Source of the DNA: Staphylococcus hominis subsp. hominis
Lineage (GTDB): Bacteria; Bacillota; Bacilli; Staphylococcales; Staphylococcaceae
Direction: 5' to 3'
Assembly (NCBI RefSeq): GCF_002901845.1
Contig: NZ_PPQE01000025.1
Location: forward strand, 124,001-188,000
Length of the DNA: 64,000 nucleotides
Position numbers and translations under genes: made by a program. The notes below the pieces were generated by a model, which saw nothing but the letters and a program-made list of their open reading frames with translations, ran no database searches and was not told where the DNA came from. This document shows, one piece after another, positions 59,014 to 64,000 of the stretch (positions are counted from its first letter, which is position 1; each line of letters begins with the position of its first letter).

Positions 59014-59238
59014 AAATATCCAGTTAAGCAAGAATGTTAAGATAATTGAAAGAACAATCGATATAAAAATAGAAGAGAAACAACCAAAAGGACAACCACA
59101 ACCATAGTGATATCGTATTGTATTGTGATGTTCAGAAATATCTCGATATTCTTGTTCTCTTTTAAAATAGTCATCATCTTTATATCTATTATCAGAAGGA
59201 TCTAAAACTTCTACATCCTTATTGTCTTTATATTTCAA
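59011..59238 (-). CDS. Small C-terminally anchored protein with a Cys cluster, 75 residues
   Basis: Unrecognised. The N-terminal ~40 residues are highly charged (KDNKDVEVLDPSDNRYKDDD). A short YGCGCPFGCF segment with three cysteines (~45-54) precedes one hydrophobic helix at the C-terminus (~57-75). It starts at TTG 59238, seven bases after AGGAGG, a convincing ribosome site. The Cys cluster at the membrane face could be acylated or bind metal; that is speculation. It is divergent from gapR. Confidence 0.72.
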   Translation of the reverse strand: MKYKDNKDVEVLDPSDNRYKDDDYFKREQEYRDISEHHNTIRYHYGCGCPFGCFSSIFISIVLSIILTFLLNWIF

Positions 59239-59378
59239 AGTGATTCCTCCTATCTAGTTAATGTTTAAATTATAATTCATCATTTTTGAAAAACCTATCT
59301 ATAAGGTTAACTCTATTGCATTTACTATACCCTATTTTAAATATTTAACAGATTATTTAAAATAATAAAGGTTTTCAC

Positions 59379-59450
59379 TTGCTTTTTTATAACGACAATA
59401 GTAGTATTGCAATTGTAAAGAGGTTGAATTTTGTCCCACCTGGGACAAAA
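59379..59450 (+). promoter_or_regulatory. gapR operon promoter and palindromic CggR/GapR operator
   Basis: A candidate promoter reads TTGCTT (59379-59384), 17-base spacer, TAGTAT (59402-59407). An exact inverted repeat with arms TTTTGTCCCA (59429-59438) and TGGGACAAAA (59441-59450) around CC lies just downstream of the expected start. It contains the TGTCCC/GGGACA words of the B. subtilis CggR operator. Repressor binding here would block elongation or escape. Confidence 0.75.
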
Positions 59451-59508
59451 AAAGTCAAACCCCCTCTAACTCTCGATTACCTTTTGAGAAAATAGGAGGA
59501 AGGTAGTA

Positions 59509-60528
59509 GTGAAAGACCTGATTAAACTACAACAAAAGTTGGTTCCTGACTTAGTTGATAAAATGTATCGACGTTTCTCTATCTTAACGACAATTTCAAA
59601 TAATGAACCTGTTGGACGTAGAAGTTTAAGCGAACATATGGATATTACAGAAAGAGTCTTAAGAACAGAAACAGACATATTAAAAAAGCAAAATCTTATA
59701 CAAGTAAAATCAACTGGTATGGAAATCACTGAAGAAGGTACAAAAGTACTTAATCAATTAAGTGATTACTTTAAAGTGTATAAAGATGATAATCACTACG
59801 CTAAACATATTAAGTCCAACTTCGGAATTAAAGAAGTATATGTCATACCTGGAAATGCTGACATGCATGAAGAAGTTAAGTCTGAGATGAGTAGACAAGC
59901 AGGTCATTTACTAGAAGATATATTGTATGAAGATGCAATTGTATCAGTGACAGGTGGATCAACAATGGCTAATGTTAGCCGAGCAATGCATTTATTACCA
60001 TTTAATGTGTTTTTTGTTCCTGCACGTGGTGGTCTTGGTGAAAATATGGTTTATCAAGCAAATACAATTGCAGCAAGTATGGCACAACAAAGTGGTGGTT
60101 ATTATACCACGCTATATGTACCAGATAATGTTAGCGAATCAACATATAATACATTGCTGATGGAACCATCAGTTGTGCATACATTAGAAAAAATTAAACA
60201 AGCAAATATAACAATACACGGTATTGGTGATGCGCTGAAGATGGCGCACCGTAGACAATCATCTGATGAGGTGATTGAAAGACTTCAACATCATCAAGCC
60301 GTTGGAGAAGCTTTCGGATATTATTTTGACGCTCAAGGTCATGTAGTTCAAAAAGTAAAAACTATTGGATTACAACTTGAAGATTTAGAAAGCAAAGATT
60401 TTATATATGCTGTTGCTGGCGGCATGTCTAAGGGAGAAGCTATCAAAGCATATCTCAGTATTGCCCCCAAAAATACAATATTAATTACTGATGAAGCAGC
60501 AGCTAAAGTAATACTAAATAAGGAATAA
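59509..60528 (+). CDS. cggR: Central glycolytic genes regulator CggR (GapR)
   Basis: SorC/DeoR-type repressor of the gapA operon, relieved by fructose-1,6-bisphosphate in B. subtilis. The N-terminal winged helix covers ~20-85 ([24 protein letters not shown]). Residues ~95-339 are the sugar-phosphate-binding domain ([33 protein letters not shown]). GTG start at 59509 with ATAGGAGG nine bases upstream; 339 residues. It lies 46 bases before gapA and is controlled by the palindrome above, so it is probably self-regulated. Confidence 0.95.
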   Translation: MKDLIKLQQKLVPDLVDKMYRRFSILTTISNNEPVGRRSLSEHMDITERVLRTETDILKKQNLIQVKSTGMEITEEGTKVLNQLSDYFKVYKDDNHYAKHIKSNFGIKEVYVIPGNADMHEEVKSEMSRQAGHLLEDILYEDAIVSVTGGSTMANVSRAMHLLPFNVFFVPARGGLGENMVYQANTIAASMAQQSGGYYTTLYVPDNVSESTYNTLLMEPSVVHTLEKIKQANITIHGIGDALKMAHRRQSSDEVIERLQHHQAVGEAFGYYFDAQGHVVQKVKTIGLQLEDLESKDFIYAVAGGMSKGEAIKAYLSIAPKNTILITDEAAAKVILNKE

Positions 60529-60574
60529 AAAGTTATTTAACTTTTTAAATATCATTTTAAAGGAGGCCATTATA

Positions 60575-61582
60575 ATGGCAGTAAAAGTAGCAATTAATGG
60601 TTTTGGTAGAATTGGTCGTTTAGCATTCAGAAGAATTCAAGACGTAGAAGGTATTGAAGTAGTTGCAGTAAACGACTTAACAGACGACGAAATGTTAGCT
60701 CATTTATTAAAATATGACACTATGCAAGGTCGCTTTAACGGAGACGTAGAAGTAGTTGAAGGTGGTTTCCGTGTAAATGGTAAAGAAGTTAAATCTTTTG
60801 AAGAACCAGATGCAAGTAAATTACCATGGGGCGATTTAGATATCGACGTAGTATTAGAATGTACTGGTTTCTATACAGAAAAAGAAAAAGCTGAAGCACA
60901 CATTAATGCAGGAGCTAAAAAAGTATTAATTTCTGCTCCAGCCAAAGGTGATGTTAAAACTATCGTATTTAACACAAACCACAAAGACTTAGATGGATCT
61001 GAAACAGTAGTATCAGGTGCTTCATGTACTACAAACTCATTAGCACCAGTTGCTAAAGTTTTAAATGACGAATTTGGTATTGTTGAAGGTTTAATGACAA
61101 CTATCCATGCTTACACTGGTGACCAAATGACTCAAGATGGTCCACACAGAAAAGGTGACAAACGTCGTGCACGTGCAGCAGCACAAAACATCGTACCTAA
61201 CTCAACAGGTGCAGCTAAAGCTATCGGTAAAGTAATTCCTGAAATCGATGGTAAATTAGATGGTGGAGCACAACGTGTACCAGTAGCTACTGGTTCATTA
61301 ACTGAAGTAACAGTTGTATTAGAAAAAGAAGTAACAGTTGAAGATGTTAACAAAGCAATGAAAAATGCTGCTGACGAATCATTCGGTTACACTGAAGATG
61401 AAATCGTATCATCAGATGTTGTTGGTATGAACTTTGGTTCATTATTCGATGCAACTCAAACTCGTGTCATCTCAGTTGGCGACAAACAATTAGTTAAAGT
61501 AGCTGCTTGGTATGACAACGAAATGTCTTATACTTCTCAATTAGTACGTACTTTAGAATATTTAGCTGAATTAACTAAATAA
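60575..61582 (+). CDS. gapA: Glyceraldehyde-3-phosphate dehydrogenase, glycolytic
   Basis: Catalyses NAD-dependent oxidation and phosphorylation of glyceraldehyde 3-phosphate. The NAD fold begins [14 protein letters not shown], the catalytic cysteine is C151 in [13 protein letters not shown], the IHAYTGDQ histidine follows, and [13 protein letters not shown] is the C-terminal motif. 335 residues. AAAGGAGG precedes the ATG. Codon use is strongly biased, as expected for a highly expressed gene. It follows cggR and is partly insulated from pgk by a hairpin. Confidence 0.98.
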   Translation: MAVKVAINGFGRIGRLAFRRIQDVEGIEVVAVNDLTDDEMLAHLLKYDTMQGRFNGDVEVVEGGFRVNGKEVKSFEEPDASKLPWGDLDIDVVLECTGFYTEKEKAEAHINAGAKKVLISAPAKGDVKTIVFNTNHKDLDGSETVVSGASCTTNSLAPVAKVLNDEFGIVEGLMTTIHAYTGDQMTQDGPHRKGDKRRARAAAQNIVPNSTGAAKAIGKVIPEIDGKLDGGAQRVPVATGSLTEVTVVLEKEVTVEDVNKAMKNAADESFGYTEDEIVSSDVVGMNFGSLFDATQTRVISVGDKQLVKVAAWYDNEMSYTSQLVRTLEYLAELTK

Positions 61583-61655
61583 TTTCGTAGCCTAGTTTAA
61601 TAAAACTTGTGCTCAGTACACTTATATAAAATGTTGAATTAAGTTAGCTTATGAG

Positions 61656-61692
61656 TAAGCGGGGAGCACTAACGCTTCTCCGCTTATTTTTA
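61656..61692 (+). terminator. Hairpin between gapA and pgk (partial terminator)
   Basis: AAGCGGGGAG pairs with TTCTCCGCTT (two G-U pairs) around a nine-base loop and is followed by ATTTTTAT. It may end part of the cggR-gapA transcripts and raise gapA over the downstream genes. Confidence 0.7.
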
Positions 61693-61726
61693 TATTAATA
61701 ATTCCTATTTAAAGGAGGAAATTATA

Positions 61727-62917
61727 ATGGCAAAAAAAATTGTTTCTGATTTAGACTTAAAAGGAAAAGTTGTACTTGAACGTGCTGACTTTAATGTACC
61801 TTTAAAAAATGGTGAAATTACAAATGATAACCGTATTGTTCAAGCTTTACCAACAATTAAATATATTTTAGAACAAGGCGGTAAATTGGTATTATTCTCT
61901 CACTTAGGTAAAGTTAAAGAAGAAAGTGATAAAAAAGAGTTAACTTTAAAACCAGTAGCAGATTCATTAACTGAAAAATTAGGCAAAGAAGTTGTGTTTG
62001 TTCCAGAAACACGCGGTGAAAAATTAGAATCTGCAATTAAAAATTTAAATGAAGGCGATGTATTATTAGTTGAAAATACTCGTTTTGAAGATTTAGACGG
62101 TAAAAAAGAATCTAAAAATGATCCTGAATTAGGTAAGTATTGGGCATCATTAGGTGATGTGTTTGTAAATGATGCATTTGGTACTGCACACCGTGAACAT
62201 GCTTCAAATGTTGGTATTTCTACTCATCTAGAAACAGCTGCAGGTTACCTAATGGAAAAAGAAATTAAATTTATTGGTGGTGTGGTAAATGACCCGCATA
62301 AACCAGTTGTGGCTATTTTAGGTGGTGCTAAAGTATCTGACAAAATTGGTGTTATTAAAAATTTAGTGAATATCGCTGATAAAATCATTATTGGTGGCGG
62401 TATGGCATATACATTTTTAAAAGCACAAGGTAAAGAAATTGGTCTATCTTTATTAGAAGAAGATAAAATTGACTTTGCTAAAGAACTTTTAGAAAAAAAT
62501 GGCGATCAAATTGTATTACCTGTTGATTGTAAAGTAGCTAAAGAATTTTCAAACGATGCTAAAATCACTGAAGTATCTATTGATGAAATTCCAAGTGATC
62601 AAGAAGCAATGGATATTGGACCAAAAACAATAGAGTTATTTACTAAAGAATTACAAGGTGCTCATACAGTAGTATGGAACGGACCTATGGGTGTATTTGA
62701 ATTTAGTAATTTTGCTAAAGGTACAATTGGTGTATGTAAAGCAATTGCTAACTTAGAAGATGCAATCACAATTATCGGTGGCGGTGATTCAGCAGCGGCT
62801 GCAATTTCACTAGGATTTGAAGAGGATTTCACTCATATTTCAACTGGTGGCGGTGCTTCATTAGAATACCTTGAAGGTAAAGAATTACCTGGTATCAAAG
62901 CAATTAACGATAAATAA
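61727..62917 (+). CDS. pgk: Phosphoglycerate kinase
   Basis: Makes ATP from 1,3-bisphosphoglycerate. Marks are [16 protein letters not shown] (~16-31), [25 protein letters not shown] (~146-161), [15 protein letters not shown] (~200-214) and [10 protein letters not shown] near the C-terminus. 396 residues. AAAGGAGG precedes the ATG. It is third in the glycolytic operon, 144 bases after gapA. Confidence 0.98.
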   Translation: MAKKIVSDLDLKGKVVLERADFNVPLKNGEITNDNRIVQALPTIKYILEQGGKLVLFSHLGKVKEESDKKELTLKPVADSLTEKLGKEVVFVPETRGEKLESAIKNLNEGDVLLVENTRFEDLDGKKESKNDPELGKYWASLGDVFVNDAFGTAHREHASNVGISTHLETAAGYLMEKEIKFIGGVVNDPHKPVVAILGGAKVSDKIGVIKNLVNIADKIIIGGGMAYTFLKAQGKEIGLSLLEEDKIDFAKELLEKNGDQIVLPVDCKVAKEFSNDAKITEVSIDEIPSDQEAMDIGPKTIELFTKELQGAHTVVWNGPMGVFEFSNFAKGTIGVCKAIANLEDAITIIGGGDSAAAAISLGFEEDFTHISTGGGASLEYLEGKELPGIKAINDK

Positions 62918-62992
62918 TATTTATTTAAATCATAAAAATGTTTCTTTTATGATTTTCATGGGAAAACAATAAAAGAACGTAAATATTTATAA

Positions 62993-63790
<798 letters not shown>

Positions 63791-63792
63791 TT

Positions 63793-64000
63793 ATGGCTAA
63801 ACAACCAACAGCATTAATTATTTTAGACGGTTTTGCTAACCGTGAAAGTGAACATGGTAATGCAGTAAAACAAGCGCATAAACCCAATTTCGATCGTTAT
63901 TACAACACATATCCTACGACTCAAATTGAAGCAAGTGGTTTAGATGTTGGCCTTCCCGAAGGTCAAATGGGTAACTCTGAAGTAGGTCATATGAATATAG
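63793..64000 (+). CDS. gpmI: 2,3-bisphosphoglycerate-independent phosphoglycerate mutase (start only)
   Basis: The first 69 codons are visible before the window ends. They include [13 protein letters not shown] with metal ligand D12 and the [10 protein letters not shown] motif with the catalytic serine at 62. This is the manganese-dependent, alkaline-phosphatase-fold enzyme that interconverts 3- and 2-phosphoglycerate. It starts 2 bases after tpiA, with the ribosome site (AGAAGGTG) inside tpiA. Enolase is expected next, beyond the window. Confidence 0.95.
   Translation, partial: MAKQPTALIILDGFANRESEHGNAVKQAHKPNFDRYYNTYPTTQIEASGLDVGLPEGQMGNSEVGHMNI

Overview
The window is a stretch of staphylococcal core chromosome. 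The DNA is AT-rich, ribosome binding sites are strong (AGGAGG-like), and the gene order matches my memory of the S. aureus segment running from an ABC-F/recQ pair through nrdIEF, sstABCD, murB, tarO, comFA/comFC, hpf, secA, prfB, uvrBA, hprK-lgt-trxB, rapZ-yvcK-whiA and clpP to the glycolytic gapR operon. Many proteins differ clearly from the S. aureus versions I remember, so a coagulase-negative Staphylococcus is most likely. I cannot name the species from sequence alone. I saw no prophage, insertion sequence, CRISPR array or cassette.

Layout. 1-9.8 kb: a ZIP metal transporter (cut by the window edge), an Uup-type ABC-F ATPase, RecQ, a two-gene ABC importer of the EgtUV/BilE type, HisC, a deoxyribonucleotidase and a lipid kinase. 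9.9-13.1 kb: a POT peptide transporter, QueF and a DMT permease. 13.1-17.4 kb: a 700-base regulatory region and nrdIEF (class Ib ribonucleotide reductase). 17.5-21.4 kb: the Fur-type iron-siderophore operon sstABCD. 21.6-30.1 kb: murB with a CHY zinc-finger gene, a GrpB-like protein, an EMYY lipoprotein, a bacilliredoxin, glycerate kinase, a split ThrE exporter with pepT, and gdpS. 30.4-36 kb: tarO, a YigZ protein, a DegV fatty-acid-binding protein, comFA/comFC and hpf. 36-42.4 kb: secA, prfB with its programmed frameshift, a LysM-CHAP hydrolase, an HD phosphohydrolase and csbA. 42.6-55.6 kb: uvrBA with a LexA box, hprK-lgt-acetyltransferase-TPR-trxB, rapZ-yvcK-whiA and a tRNA-Arg(CCG). 55.7-64 kb: clpP with a CtsR box, several small or low-complexity membrane proteins, and gapR-gapA-pgk-tpiA-gpmI (last gene cut).

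How it works together. The window is dense in housekeeping regulation whose operators can be read directly: tandem NrdR boxes before nrdI, a Fur box before sstA, LexA boxes before uvrB and far upstream of nrdI, a CtsR box before clpP and a palindromic CggR/GapR operator before gapR. Nearly every transcription unit ends in a clear intrinsic terminator, and several of these serve convergent genes.

Most worth a second look: (1) the start region of comFA carries a perfect 7-bp tandem duplication that takes the only nearby ATG out of frame; (2) a LexA-type operator sits on a good sigma-A promoter about 630 bases upstream of nrdI, followed by a weak terminator, so it may drive an SOS-controlled leader or small RNA; (3) a terminator-like hairpin lies just before nrdI and a long hairpin lies between nrdE and nrdF; (4) small membrane proteins of 56, 60 and 75 residues with good ribosome binding sites, one of them too short for usual gene calling.
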